From contig NMRA01000665.1 in the NCBI GenBank assembly GCA_002633005.1, positions 130,304 to 194,303 on the forward strand: a stretch of 64,000 nucleotides of DNA. Direction: 5' to 3'. The DNA is from Phoronis australis (Eukaryota; Phoronida; Phoronidae). The position numbers and the translations under genes were made by a program. Below the pieces are notes generated by a model that worked only from the letters and a program-made list of their open reading frames with translations, ran no database searches and was not told the origin of the DNA. How positions within the stretch are numbered: the first letter of the stretch is position 1; the number at the start of each line of letters is the position of its first letter. Shown piece after piece: positions 10,341 to 24,071 of the stretch.

Positions 10341-13300
10341 AAGAACAGATCCAAAAGTACGCTGGTGACGGGGCCTATACCATAATATAACCTGTCTAAG
10401 AATGGATGTGTAACTCAAAATTACCAACAACAGGTTGGGGCAAAAGACATATTTATGACTGCATTCATAAAAGGAAGATTTTGATAGTAGCACAAAATAC
10501 ACAATAACCCCATTAGACTGGTTTAACCATTAGATTCAAAGGAAACAACTTTTGTGTGACACCTTGTTATTCTAGGTAGCTAGTAGGGGCCAACGATTTC
10601 CATGAACACCTACGCCAAGCACACTTGGATTGGATTCTTAGTTCCCAATTTCGCCATTAGAAGTTTTACAAACTTAAGTTACAATTCACTGTATCTTTTA
10701 AGAGTATAAGTGAGAAATTGAACAAATGAACAACTCAGGATCAGTCTTTAGTACTTAACAACTTTGTTGCTAAAATACCTGCAGATCAAAGTCAACTTCT
10801 TATATTTGAGAAAATATTATATCAGTTTGACAAACAAGAATGGAATTTGAAATAAACTTTAAGTTCTTTGGTCCTAAAAAGAATAGAACATAATTCCTAA
10901 AAATTTGTAGTGTCCTACTCCTACAAACTAGATATCAGTGATTTCTACCTAGCACTAATCTGATGAGACTGATGACAGAATGAGAACAGTATACCTGTGC
11001 CGCACTGTCTCTGGGCTTTTAGGTGCCTGAACTTTGAACTTGTTGCTAAATCTCAAGATCCAATACATGTAAGAGTGAACTTGAAATACAGGAGGAAACT
11101 TGATAAACATTCACCTTCAGCTTGACTAAAATTTGCACTGCACTAAATCAAATTACATGTTAATAAAAAAAAAAAAATTAACCAATCTTTTTTCAACCAT
11201 TGGTGACTGATCTTATTCACCAAACAATAATTAATTTAACCTCAATTCTTTGACACAAGTTAAGGTAAAAGAACAAATGAGTAATCACCAGCGCAACCAT
11301 TACAAGAATTCTTTACACTGAATAAAAAATTTCACCTGATTGCCCAAATAAATATTTAATTCCAACTTCACGCATACCAGATCTTGATATTAAGCAGGAT
11401 TCCTAGTTCGCCCACAGCAATATGACCTCCATTAGGTCACGTGATGTGGCCAACAGGTGGCGTGCAGACAAGACTTAGACTGTGAGCTATAGGAGCTTAT
11501 GGCTTAAGCAACAAACACCAGGACTGAGAAAATCTTGTAAAGGTGGATCTACTAGTAAACAAGAATATGTCAACACATGGTCTTACTTCTTAAAGCAGCT
11601 ATAAACAGGTCTTCCGTCACAAGAAAAATATTTGATCTAGAGAACTTACCACAACATTATGATCCTCAAATTGTTCCCAGTAAAAATGTGTGATTTCTGG
11701 GCTTAAAAAAGTTAAATATTAAATTAAATTAAGGTAAATATTAAATTAAATTACGTTAAATTGTAGGCTCTGCAATTTGATTTGTCATGGCACGTCTTTT
11801 TTGGTTGAGCAGTCTCAAGGAAGGATGAGCTGCCAGATTTTTGTAAGAAACAAGATCAAATTTATACACCGCATATCGCAAATCCATAATTCTCTTTCAT
11901 AACTGAAAGTTATATTTTACAATAATCATTCAGTGAATAATTGTAGTTATTACAATTTCCAAAAGGTGTTTTAACACACCATATATTGATACCTAACCCG
12001 TAGTACAGTAATGTATACAGCACATTTGTGCAACAACTTAGACTGAGATTGCCACCTATAGTTAATACTGACATAGGTTTTGTCCAACTAAATTTAAACA
12101 TGGTATGGTACTCAACAAATATGGCATATCACACCAAAGATCTTTAAATTTCCACCAAATACAAGGGAAAATCTCTGACACCAATTTTAACAAAAAAATA
12201 ATTATTATAGTCAAAATTGATCACTTTCCTGTTTTAATGCTTCTAAAGTAGATACAAATGCTTACAATTTCTCAAAACATTGTCTGACGTTAGTTATGGT
12301 ATGAAACCAGATTTTACTGTAATTTCTTCACTTTAGTGAGCAGCTACACTTGTTTGCGTGACTTTCTCGTTACCTTCCTCCATTTGTCATTCTTCGCATT
12401 ATTTCACATCTGCCGTGTACGGTATGTTACTACATGTTTCAAAATATCACGTGTCTTTTAATCATGTCTCTTGGTCAGTTCCTTTACGAATGTTCTGTTG
12501 AATGTCGAACTTTGTTACAAGGATACAAACGGAATGGAATAAAGATAGACAACAGCAACAAGTGTGGAGTATTTAACCAATTTCTTGAACAGAAAAATTT
12601 TCTTGTTCATTGCTCTCTACCACTACAAATGTTCCAAATTCTGCCAAAAGATGGCAGCAGTACAGTATAGTAGTTTTCAGAAAAACGTCACGATTTTCAT
12701 CAAAATCAATCTGGCTTTGTTGAAGTAAGGACAAAAACCCAGAAGAAATTAAAATAAAATATCATATTAAATCAATTGAAAATTAGTGGGAAATTTTTGC
12801 TTAAAACTTTCTAGAATTTTCAACGGGAAGGCATTTCATCAATGTTTTCAGAAGACTACTGAAAAATGGAGCAAAGTTGCATTTTTGTAAATAAATTTGA
12901 AGTAAACAAAATTGCATTGTGCACACTTAATTGGATCATGCCTACATAATGTGATTCTTAAGAGCTGTACAAAAGATAATGTAGGGCCTAGACAACTGTC
13001 AACACTTGGGAACATCATACCTCAGAAATAACTGGTTGGATTCACAAGACACTTTTAGGTACGTCGCTTTAAGCCCTGTTCTCCAAAATGCCAGTAGGAG
13101 TTGTTTTTCAAATGTTCCACTTTTGCATGAGTGGCTAACAAAAACAGGACTTGTATGATTTTTAAGCAAAACTTGAAAGTTAATCAAATGAAACGATAAT
13201 TTTGAATACTGAAAGAGTGTTTTTGAGATTTTATTTTGGAATATTTATAAGAAACGAAATTTTATCTTATTGATCCTGTTGTTTTGCTATGGATGTTCCT

Positions 13301-14320
13301 TTCATTTTATTGAATTGGACTAAAAAGTTCATGTGAATTAATAAATGGCAGATGTGTATAAAATAAAAAAGAAAACATTAGGGATTTTCTACTTTCAAAA
13401 ATATCAATTTTTGTCAAATTAAATGTTATAGTCAGATATTTGGCTAAAAGTATAGTCTTGTCAATATTGTTCTACAGAACCTTATCAACAAATCTATGTA
13501 TTTGACCAAATATCTACAAAACTGCTGATATTTGCTGAATGTGGAGAGCTTGTAGAATTTAATTTTTGACTTTATACGAATATGACATTAATTGGGTCAC
13601 ATGAATGTCAATTTAGCAAAACTACAATTCATACCAAAAGAACAGTATCAATAACATAACCTAATTTTGTTTGATAAAAATATTTGGTTAAAATCTCAAA
13701 AACGGTGTTCCATTCTTATAAATTATCACTTTGTTTTTGAATGTTTCGTCAAAACCATGGGAGTCCTAATTTTCAATAGTGTCACATGCAAAAACGAAAC
13801 ATTTTAAAACAAAAGAAGGAGACAGGTGTGATCCCCCAAAACCTCAAGTTTTTAACAAAGTTGAAAGCATCATAATAACTCATATATTATGTAAATGGAC
13901 CAGGATGAGCCATAATCTACTGCATTTTTAACAAATGCTTTGGAGTACAGAGCATAAAGCTTTCAATCAGAAAGTTCCATAGGAATCCGATCAGCTGAGA
14001 TAGTGTTTCAAAATTTTCCAAATTTGCACATTTTCGCAGGGTCCTGCCTAACCATAACTTCACTGTTCACTCTAAAGCTGCGCAGCTCAGGAAAGTACAA
14101 TATTACATGCCTAATCATGTCTTAGCTAACACAGCATGCTGCAAACATTCCTTGTCTTAGCGGCTAATAAATAACAATCAACAAAGAATTAACTATTAAT
14201 ATCACAAAACACAACATTAGCACGGGGCACCATCAGTACTTTGGACAAAATATTTCCATGCACTGAACCTTTTGAGAAGTATCATTAAGCACAAGATGTA
14301 AAGAAGTACATTTCAATCCA
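10341..14320. other. Intergenic, AT-rich, 3' flank of the HAD gene
   Basis: About 4 kb of AT-rich DNA without supported genes. Poly-A runs (near 11165) and short AT repeats (ATTAAATTAA, 11718-11760) are present. Short frames at 11910-12101, 12434-12670 and 12999-13187 resemble nothing. Confidence 0.5.
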
Positions 14321-14597
14321 CTATGAGATGACATTCAGCCACTCTTGAATGTTGTCCAAACTAATGTCGTCTGTCACCACCATTCCCTGGTGACTAAACT
14401 CCAGTGCCACTTTCACATTTTCACTGTCATCGTCGAACAATGCTACTTCCTTTGGCTGTATGATCACATGACACCTGTTGTACAGTTCGGTGATAACACT
14501 TGTAATATGCTGCTGCTTGCCGAGTAGCATGGAATAGAGGCCATGTTCACGCACCCAGTCGCGAGTACTTGCCCGCACGATCACTCGGGACACTTCA
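14321..14597 (-). CDS. HAD gene exon 2 (terminal)
   Basis: 277 nt beginning with the single base that completes the codon split by the intron, reading EVSRVIVRASTRDW, GKQQHITSVITELY and EVALFDDDSENVKVALE, then a TGA stop at 14323-14321. The K and DD residues complete the HAD active site. Confidence 0.82.
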
Positions 14598-17500
14598 CTG
14601 CAAACAAGAATGTAAAGCGTGAGAGCAATTTTTACATCGAGATGAGTCAAGGACCTCGCTGACTTCGGGAAAGATGTCTGTGCCTTCTGAGAGGGAAAAT
14701 ATTTGGTTGAGGGGAGAATCCCCCCCATCTCGTTGTCGCCTCTCATCGCAAATTCACTAAGAAGCCAAAAATAAGGATTTAAAGAAATGATTCTAACCTT
14801 GATGGAAATTGGGGGGTTAGGCCTGATGAGGGTGATTTCGTATAGGTGCCAACTGCAAAGGTTGAGGCATCAATGACAGTGTAATTTCATGTACTGGGGA
14901 ATACCCGACACAGACACATCACTGGGGATATGGGGAGCCCAGTGTGTCCTGAGTGTGATATTGATGTTGAAACCCCTAAACACCTGATATAGTCTTATAT
15001 TTTTGAAAACAAAGTTTGTCAATAAAAACAAAATTATATCGAAGAAAACAGAAACGTAATTGTAACTGCCATCAAGGGCAATCCAAAGTATAAAAAATAA
15101 AAATTGCGACAATATTAACATGTGTGGTCTTGTCTGAAAGCCTAATCTCATTAGTTTCAGAACCCATAATTGAGATATACCAGGAAATATGACGTCATGT
15201 CCCCTGGTGTGAGCAGTGAAAAAATGGCCGGTTGCCGGTTTGGGCAACTGAATGAATGACTGTTTCATAAATAAGTTGGATTGCGGAAGTATTTACTTGG
15301 GCTAAGAAGAACTAAAGACATCAGCAGCCTCCTAAAGTGTTCCTCTATATTCATGAGTAAAAAGTAGTTATATAGTAGCATGACTTTGATGGCTTAACCA
15401 TTGCGAGTCATAATTCACCGGTATGGAGAGCCTATGGGATGACTACTGCCTCTACTGAGGACGACAGCCGAGATGGTGGCGTTGTCTAGATATAACGTGC
15501 CTACATTTTCGAAACCATTCTGATGCATTTTTCTTCACTCCAGTAGATCTGACTAGTGCCCAAAATCTTCCAACATACAGAATGGAGACGGATCACAGGG
15601 GCGGATCCACATTGCCAGAAATTTGTAACATGCACTACTGCGCATGCGCTAAATCTTGCCAGCAGCCCTCCATAAGAAATACACACCAACAGAGTATAAT
15701 CAGGAATTTAAAAGTGAGGGGAGATAACAACACAATTTGCCGATAGCCTGTTTCAAGGAGTGTACGTTAAGACGTGTTATTGTCACATATCAGCATCACT
15801 GGTGAACATTTTTCCACATCTTTTGAAGTTTGAAGTTTGCCCCGTTCAGGCTTATGTTAACGATCATCCGAAAGCCAATATTTGAAGTCAAGTTTGTGGT
15901 GGAATTCATTTTGCCATCGGATTTGCCGATAGCCTACTAGGTGATAACCAGGAGTACTCAGAGGTTGCTGATCCAAATTTCTTGCTGTTTTTTGAAAAAA
16001 TTTTCCACGTCTCTTGTGTTCAGAAAATGGATCCACGTACAGTGGTGTAACCAATCGCCTGGCTGTCTTGCAATAGAATTTGAGCTGTGTAGATGAGAGG
16101 TTAGCTCATAATTGGTAAGAAACTATATTACCGGTATGTTCATTTTGTTATCCGGTATGAATTTAAAAATACTTTTGAAGTTGGAAAAAAGTTGGATTTT
16201 ATACAGAATTATGCAGATTCGCCAGTAAGTAGTTGATTTTAAGTGTATCTTCAAACGTTATTTCGTTTTCTGTGATCTACAAATTATACAGGTGAACACA
16301 TATCAGTCATTTGTTTCGTGATTGAATATATTGCAATTGTTATTCTGGTTAGAGGATTGTGCAAAGGTGAACATAATCACTACTGTGTCGCATTTTGTTG
16401 TATGGTCAAACACTGAAACAACGTGTTAGTGGCCGCCTTATATAGGCTTCAATAGTACGTTGTCCTTCGTCTTATTTCAACACTGTTACGTACTAGGACT
16501 GGATTCCGCACGCAAATATGTATTAGCAAACCATATGGGCGGCACACCAAAGGGGGGGGGGGGGGGCCATAACCCCCCATCTATTTCAGTGCTGCAATGC
16601 CCATGGTCTACGGACGGAGCACCACCAGGGGGCTGGGGAGCTATAGCCCCTCACTTTTTTCAGTGCTGCGCCGACCATGCAAACATCTGAAGATTAATAA
16701 AATGCGCTTTGGCAGCCCACTCAAGCCAATGGCAAGCACAAAGTCGTTACACGGCTCAGTTGCTGGCGTTCAGTTCACGTTCACTTTTGTTGTGGTTCTG
16801 GGTACAAGTTAACAGAGAGCTGTGACCCCTGTGACCCAGCTAGCACTCTCACTCATACTGTACACTGTGAATTCCAGAAATTCCAATTACTGTTAGTGTT
16901 ATTGTTAACTTGACAAGTATTGCTTTGCAGACACTGACTTTGGACTAGTGCCCAAGCTTCCTGACCTTTAACCTAACTATAGACCTAATTCATGCAGCCA
17001 GTGGACATTAAAATCCAAAGCGAGGCTAACTGACATTGCGTGAGTCAAATGGCCGGTCTTTTGAGTCCAACCTGGATATTAAAACTTAAAAATGTGTCGA
17101 TAATTAAACACAGAGATGTAGAAAAATATATTAGAGAACACGTTAAGAGTTATCTGGCAAAAGGGTATAATTTTTTTGTTAAACTAGGTTCGAAACATGA
17201 AAAGTAAATATGACCAAACTGCGGCGATCATAGTTTTAAAGATTAGGTATTATACTGAATGCAGGGTTACTTTTCTTCTTGTAAATTGACAAAAATGCTT
17301 TCTACATGAACCAGGTCATCTGCTTGTATTGTTGAAGATAAATTCGACAGTGGTGGCTCATCGCATTTTGCTGTCATGTGCAAAATTAGTCACATCTGGT
17401 TTAATTTGTTGATCAAGAATATTAACATCAAGCATAGCCTAGGTCCTGGTGAGGTAGGGAGTAACAGTTGATTTGTCATTTATCTGAAACAATAACTGAT

Positions 17501-19925
17501 GTTTTTAAATGCATTTCTTATTAAAATAAAAAACCAGGCTCGTAATTGAAAATAGAAATTTATTTGACCATTTTTTAAATTAAAGAAAAATTAAAAATGA
17601 GCACATCCCCAGCAATCGCTGTCGCATTATATCAAGGTTCTCATTCACTCCCTTGCACACATTTACAAGTAATTATTTGACCATCAATTCTGCTTTCTTG
17701 GTTTTAATAATTCTTATGTCTATTTCATTTGTTAGGTTAATTTCAACAATTAATCTGGACCAAGTTGAACTTTAAAAATTAAAACACCTAATTCGTTCGT
17801 CCAAACCATAACATCTTTTTAGAGCTCCATTTCAGATAACTGGACAGAGCAAGCACAGTTATCATGTTTCTTCAGGGGTCTCGTTCATCCGAGGGGAAAG
17901 GTGCCTGTGCCTTCTGAGAGCGCAATTTTTTCGCCGAGTGCGGGGGAAAAATCTACCTACCGATCATCATCAATAGCACCCTGTTGCATGCTTTCATAGG
18001 CTCTGTCTCAAATAGCATTTTGTGCTCTTTCAAACTGTCACCTGTGTGGTTACAGGTGAACTTCGGAGAGAACTTTTAAATCACTAGGGGAATTTTTAGG
18101 CCTCATGGAGGGAATTTCGGGGGATTTTTCAATGTTTTTGAGAGGGGAACAGGGCCGATATTCAGCCCCAAAATCTAGGAATTGAAGGCCCTGTCTGTTT
18201 TGGAAGGAAAAATGCATCATGTTTCAACCCGTAGTCATGAAAAGGCAGTCTGGCTGGCCGAAGATTCTCCGGTCGTTGTTATGATGCTCGGCAACCAAGA
18301 TGCGACAAAATATGATCAAATTTTTTGAAAACATTTACACATTTTACACGAACATATTTTCCTTCATCGTCACTTATAGCAACGAATCAAAGCTTCCGAA
18401 TGTCAACGTCTTTGGTGATTGTAAAACAGACAGTTCAGTGTCCTTATTTTTTCTAGTCGTTCGAGCAACGCGGAATATATACAACCAGTATGCCGATAAG
18501 CCAACGGAGCGAGCCTCATTTTGGAACGCGCCTCCTGTCGGCGTGAATTAGGTCTATGCGCTATTATGATTGGATAGAGTCATGGCGCTAAGCGACACCT
18601 AGTGAATCAAGAATGTTACAAATTTCCGGCGATGAGAATTTTGAGTTAGGGGGGCCAGAGCACAAGAATAACCAGAATTTCGCCGCTTGCTTGCTCCCAG
18701 CCTAAAATGTAGGGATGCAGGGGTCTCAAATTTTTGGGTCTGTGGACCTTATCATTAAAAAAAACGGTATCTATTACTAAAAAAATGGTAAACGGGGTTT
18801 GTTCAAGACTTATGCATAATGCATTCGCCCTCCGAGCCCCCTCAGGTGCATGCACATGCTAGTCAGCAATTCTCACCCCGAACTGCCAAATGGTATCTGG
18901 GAGAATTTTAGGGGGGCTATGCCCCCTCCCTCCCTAAATCCGCCACTGGATCATTTAGATGTGCCAGACCATCTAACATGACGGCGTTCTGTCGTTCAGC
19001 AACTCTTCCAGACGTGAGGGGTTCTGAACGTGCAATAACATCTGGCTCCTTTGTTAACTGCCCACCACAGTCTTTTGTCCAGTATGACAACAAGTAGGCC
19101 AATTATCTCCCAGGCTTCAAAGGGTTATCTGGCAGAATGGATTGTCTTAACTTCTGTTGTAGTTGGCAATTTTGGCGATTCAAAAACTAAACATGATTAG
19201 CATTTGCAATTCAGAAATGCTATAGGTTTATGTTCAAATATGTTATAACTTTCATTTTCAGCAGCACAGCCCAGTCAGACTATAGATACGATCTGATCGG
19301 AGATTAGAGCAATTATCGAACAAAAGAGAGCCAGCCCTTCAACCATAAATGACAGAATGGTGTTAATCGGTCGTGTAAGATGTTGGCTACAGGGGTGATC
19401 TTCCCAACTTCTTGTTGGGCTATAGAGTATAGAATCGAACAAGTTGGGACTGCAACGGGAAAACGACATGGCGTAATGAAGCCTGAGGCTGAGGTCGGAC
19501 AGTAGCCAATCCCTGAGCAGTTGAGAAGCACATCACACAGTGGTGGCATACAGCAGATATAACTTATCATCTTATTTTATGAATGAATGGCGTACTCACT
19601 TTTTGGACATTTTTTTTCTAAGCACGTCTTTGATCAAGTCAGGTTGAGTGGAGTACGTAACAATACACAAGTACAGCCCCACATCGAGCACCGCTTTCAT
19701 TAGCAATTCAAAACAAGGTCGAAAATGCTGTGACAATGCATCGCTGCCATCACGCCAATCTCCTTTGGTGTGCACGGAAACCAGAGTTTTATCAAAATCC
19801 AAAGCAATCAACTTCAGTCCCTTTTCTTGCATTTGTTCGACGATAGAGCGTGCCGCTTGATAATTGGCTTCGTTTTTCCTCTTCTGACTCATGACACACG
19901 TGCAGTAGGAGGCAGTTTCTAGCAT
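14321..19925 (-). CDS. HAD-superfamily phosphatase-like protein (2 exons)
   Basis: Two exons, 19925-19600 and 14597-14321, join in phase 2 across a 5 kb intron (donor GTGAGT, acceptor TTGTTTGCAG) into about 200 aa. Four HAD motifs are visible in order: DFDKTL (motif I nucleophile and acid/base Asp), VTYS (motif II Ser/Thr), the lysine of GKQQH (motif III) and FDDD (motif IV metal ligands). HTKGDW after motif I and FRPCFELLMKAV before motif II suggest a small HAD of the kind found as uncharacterised proteins in protists and invertebrates. It is expected to be a cytosolic Mg-dependent phosphatase; substrate unknown. No signal peptide or membrane segment is seen. The first ATG in the open frame is 19925 (A at -3); ATG 19892 is an alternative and loses only 11 residues. 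An upstream exon cannot be excluded. Confidence 0.8.
16530..16690 (+). repeat. Dispersed repeat B, copy 1 (two tandem units)
   Basis: Two successive units of about 75 bp share a GGCGGMACACCA/GGAGCACCACCA start, a G-rich run, CTATAGCCCC or CATAACCCCC, and TTTCAGTGCTGC. The same two-unit arrangement recurs at 37000-37125. A 17-18 nt G run begins near 16553. Confidence 0.55.
18640..18948 (-). mobile_element. End of a hAT-like DNA transposon (CAGTGGCGG terminus)
   Basis: Read on the minus strand, the sequence from 18948 begins CAGTGGCGGATTTAGGGAGG followed by GGGGGCATAGCCCCCC. CAGTGGCGGA with a G-rich continuation is typical of hAT-type termini. The opposite end is not found, so the left limit is arbitrary and the element is incomplete. 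Confidence 0.4.
18976..19455 (-). repeat. Dispersed repeat A, copy 2 (inverted)
   Basis: Reverse complement of 8235-8675 with moderate divergence and small indels. It lies next to the CAGTGGCGG terminus, inside the HAD intron. Minus-strand frames here (19469-19275, 19102-18917) are open by chance or are remnants of an unidentified element protein. Confidence 0.65.
19600..19925 (-). CDS. HAD gene exon 1
   Basis: Carries motif I (LIALDFDKTLVSVHTKG) and motif II (LCIVTYSTQPDLI). It ends in phase 2 before GTGAGTACG on the minus strand. The open frame extends upstream to 19961 without an earlier ATG. Confidence 0.8.
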
Positions 19926-19961
19926 ACTAGTACTTGTAAAATGAGAAAATATTCGTTCCAC

Positions 19962-22900
19962 ATCACCAATGCATCCTCCCGATTGTCGAAATATCCAGCT
20001 TTCTTGCTGGTTGTGGTTAGGTCAGAACAAAATATGGATTATGTCGTCTCCTCCAGAAGAGACCTCTAGTGGCAATTGAAGAAATTTGATATCCACTCCC
20101 AGCCTCGTCCCCAAGCGTCAAGTTGCGGCGCTGATTTGACTAGGCTTGCAAACGCCGAGTCCCAGTTTTTCAATAACATTTAGGAAGCTGACGATGTATG
20201 GCGAGTGACATATTTTCATTTAAAAACAGATCGCAAACTCTGTCGTTGTTCCTGGCGTCGTCCGCCGCTTACTCCTTGACATGTAGAGCCAACTAGAACG
20301 ACGGAGTCTCAACTAACAATGGCAAACGATGCGCTGAAGTTGCAAATTTTAGCAATCTGGAGACTGAACGATTCATGCATTATGAAAATAAGATATTTAA
20401 ACCTTGAGTTGATATTGCATGTTTGAGTCAGCTCAACTCAGTTCAGTTTTATCCCTCGACTAGTCTAACAGTCGCACCGGCTCAGCTCAGCACTGTGAAA
20501 AGATTGAGCGACTGCGTCGCGTTTGTTTTATTGAAAGCACAATAGAAATATTGTTATGTTTTTGATTCAAAATACTTCTGTTTTTCAATACCTATGATTG
20601 CTTGACAAATGCCGCTCATTGTGATTGGTTGTATTATGCTTCAGCAAATTTCAGTGATATTACTTTGTATTAGTCGTGATTCTCCTTCGATTTCCTTAAA
20701 ACTGACAAGTCAGAATCCTTCCATAACTTCTCTTCTTCAGCAAGCCTCAAACAGCTAAGCCGCTCAGCGCGCTCTTTTTTAGGCTTGGGCGGAAAAGCGA
20801 CTGTATTGTACGTACTCCGCAGTCTGACAACTCTCTGGAGGCGGTTTTGTCATCAGAATTCACGAAATTTCTCAACTCGGGCTCATAGTCGGGACTCGGA
20901 AAGGGGCCATATAACCGTCAGCAAAAACAGTAAATTACTACACTTGTAAGGCTAGCCGGGTTGTTGCATATTTTACATTGCTTGGGCTTTTTGAGTTTTG
21001 AAATGAAGCATCATCAATTCTCACAATATAAGCTTCTGGTTGTCAAAAAAGCATCTATGAATCTGTCGATTTTCATAAATACATAAACATACATATAAAT
21101 CGGAAACCAACGAATTAGTTTATCAAAATGGAATGTTACTAAGCAATTTCTGAACGCATGCTCGCAGGACGGGGAACCGGGGGAGCAAGGGAGACAGGCC
21201 ACACGCCTGGGTGTTTGGGGGGAAGGAGGGTTTCCCATGAAATTTTCCGAATTTATTCGTGTTCTGTTAACGTGTATTTTTTATTCATTTCGGAGGTAGC
21301 TATTACAGTTCACGAGTTAAGCTTGGACTCCAAAAAATCCCCACTTAAATATTTGTTAATGATTGCGAGTCCTTTGAGAATCCATGATAGACAAGTACAC
21401 GTGCATCGAAAATCGTGCCCCCCGACAGCCTTTTCGACATGTGCGAATTCCTTACAAAGAAATCCTATAGAATAACTACCATTATTGTTATACTGTGGGA
21501 AAAAGTAACAGTAATTTATTTTATAAACCATCGGAAATAATCCTTTTGTGTAATACAAAATAGTGGTATGTATGTTCTTCAAACTTCCACCATTTTGATG
21601 ATGGTCAATCGTATTGTCTTTTTCACACTTTTTGGTTATTTGAACTGAATGATTGACACTGCTGTGCTGTGCACGAATGTTTTGTGCTTGCTGATGAATT
21701 TGGAATATCGCTCAGTCCCTCGCGAATACTTAGCAGTGTCAGATTTACATGTACGGGGACAAAGGGACAATACCCTCAAACCGCCCCACCGAGAGATGGC
21801 CGCTTCTGAAAGAGGATCCCTTAAGATGATAGGCTAAATATCATTAACCATGGAAAAGGGTTACACTTAATTCTTTCATCCTGTGACCCTGCATGAAGTG
21901 ACCTTCCTCACCCTGAAATGTTATACCATTTCTAACATTGGGTCCTCTGTCCGTGAGCGACCCCTTAAGAATTCATCTCAATAAAACACGGAAAGGGCTG
22001 CCACTTCAATGTCATCAACGCCTCCCCTCCAAGGGCTGCACCCCTAAATATGAAAAGTTCTATAGTTTCAAAAAACAGGAAATGGGCAGCAACTAATACT
22101 ATCTGTCAGGTCATTAATTTTTCCCAAGTGATAAAAATTACGAGAAAAAAAGGAAAATATAGAGCTGCATCTGTCTCCATTATTCCTTGCCTGAGTGGGG
22201 CCTCTGGAAAAATATAGCTTTGCATTCAAAAAATTGTGTTATTGAATTTAAAGTCCTAGTGAATTCAATACGCTGCGTAACAGATGTGCTTTACCGATGC
22301 TCTCTAATTTTTCGAAATACAAGTTTGAATGATTAAGTGCACGTTTTCAAGTGCGTTTAGGCGATTTATGCCGCAAAAGGAGCTCTTTAACAGCAATGTC
22401 CCGGTCAGGGCCCTGATTGCACTGATTGTTGTCAAATGTTCTCTTGAATTTTCTCTTTTCTCCTTGTTTCGATGTTCGATATCTGTCTTTTCTCGACTGC
22501 CCCTGGCCCCACAAAATATTTCATGTATGTCGGCTGCCACTGTTTAACCGTGCTTTCTTGTTGCTGCTCGGCAGTCCCCTAAATAGTATTTTTGCGCATG
22601 CTGATGAATGTGTATCTGATGGCCAAGGCAAAATGGAATTCGCGGGTAAAGGATTCTGGGATTCTGGAACATCGGTATCGGGGTCACCAAGGCGACAGGA
22701 ACTATTGGTGGAAGAACATGGAGGCGGTTATCATGGGGTGGGGGAGAATCGCCCATTCTTCCGGTCCCCATTTTCATATTATAGTGTTTTAACACCATTA
22801 AAATTGGCACAGCAATCATTTATATTTTCGGGAAGCTCCATTTTCCATTAAAACAAAGTCAAACTCAGATTGCAACCAAACTATCTAAAACTTGAGGATG

Positions 22901-23689
22901 TCCTGTTTCGATGGTCAAACCCACTGTTATCAGTTTCCTTCTTTTTGATAACATAGTAAGATTGAATTTTATCTTTACTGTTCCCTGTTATTTCAGTAAA
23001 TTAAGAAGGACGACGTTAAAGAGGCCCCAATAAGAAGGTATTGATAAACTGGAAACAAATTATAGTGAATCGTTATCAACACGTTTTGTAAATATTTTTT
23101 TGAAATTAAAGTTTTATATTTTCACGTTCAGACTACTGTAAATGGCGTCAAATGCCTGAAATTCTGCTGGAATGGTAATAGCTCTAGTGCATGAGTGCGT
23201 GATTGAGTCAATGCGCCTTCATCTGAAATAATGGAGTGATTCCTTTTCAAAAAATGATACTCAATCTTTTAAGATTAATCTAAAAATTTGGTTTGAATGG
23301 CACTGTTCTGAAATGTAATGTTAAATTGAATACACAAGTGTGAAAGCTTACTGATTTTTTAAAAAAGTAGTTCCTTGGCTTTTGCTCAACTGTTTCGCTC
23401 ATACACTGTGTAGCGTGCGTCTGTATGCACATGCGGTGATGGCGTCGTAGATTGTGCATTGTGCATTGATTAAATTACTGGTGGTAAGTTGGCAAGTGTA
23501 TTAGCATTTATTCTTCGTCAGCAATGTCCACGTAAAGACATAAAATATAGACATGCCCGCGCGCATATCGACCACGATCCACGTGATTACGAACCGTCAA
23601 CCCTCTTGGTATTACATTCCATTTGAGCATTCACTTCTAATACAAGNTTAACATTCCAGTGTTTATTTTTGAAAGCGTACGCGTTGATT
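19962..23689. other. Intergenic, nothing recognised
   Basis: No supported gene between the HAD gene and the MITE. Frames at 21158-21475, 21310-21582, 22426-22851 and 22544-22819 overlap on opposite strands and have no domain content. One N at 23647. Confidence 0.45.
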
Positions 23690-23690
23690 G

Positions 23691-24071
23691 GGCGTCTCGA
23701 AACCGCAGACCTAGAAAACTAGAAACATGAAAAAAGCACAAATGGATTTAGAAAACGTAGACCTAGAAGAATGACAGCATGTGGACGCTACAAATGGACA
23801 CGAGTGACTATAAAAACAGGACATTACAATTTTCACGAAAAACTAAAATTGCATGAAACAGAATAAGACAATATTTTAGAAAATATCACATAGTTTTGAG
23901 ATTTCATCCTGAACATTTATTTCAAATAAATTTTGTCCATAGTATTGACACTGTTGTTTTGCTACAAGTTTTGCTACAATGTACGCTTTCTAGGTCTGCG
24001 TTTTCTGTCCACCTTTTATAGGGCTGAATTTCAGAGACCTGCGTTTTCTAGGTCTGCACTTTCGAGACACC
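23691..24071. mobile_element. MITE with 29-bp terminal inverted repeats
   Basis: Left end 23691-23719 and right end 24043-24071 are inverted copies with 3 mismatches in 29; both contain GCAGACCTAGAAAAC and GTCTCGAAA. A second, inner inverted pair (GAAAACGYAGACCTAGAA, near 23751 and 24010) is nested inside. The interior is AT-rich and non-coding. It lies immediately 3' of the thrombospondin-domain exon. Target-site duplication not resolved. Confidence 0.7.

Larger units (their letters stand above)
14598..19599 (-). other. Intron of the HAD gene
   Basis: About 5 kb. It holds dispersed repeat B (16530-16690), a CAGTGGCGG transposon end (about 18640-18948) and dispersed repeat A copy 2 (18976-19455). 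Nothing coding is recognised in the remainder (14598-16530 and 16700-18640). Confidence 0.6.

Noticed and set aside
22426-22851. 141-codon plus-strand open frame
   Set aside because: Overlapped by a minus-strand frame of 91 codons and by frames in other phases, all without domains.
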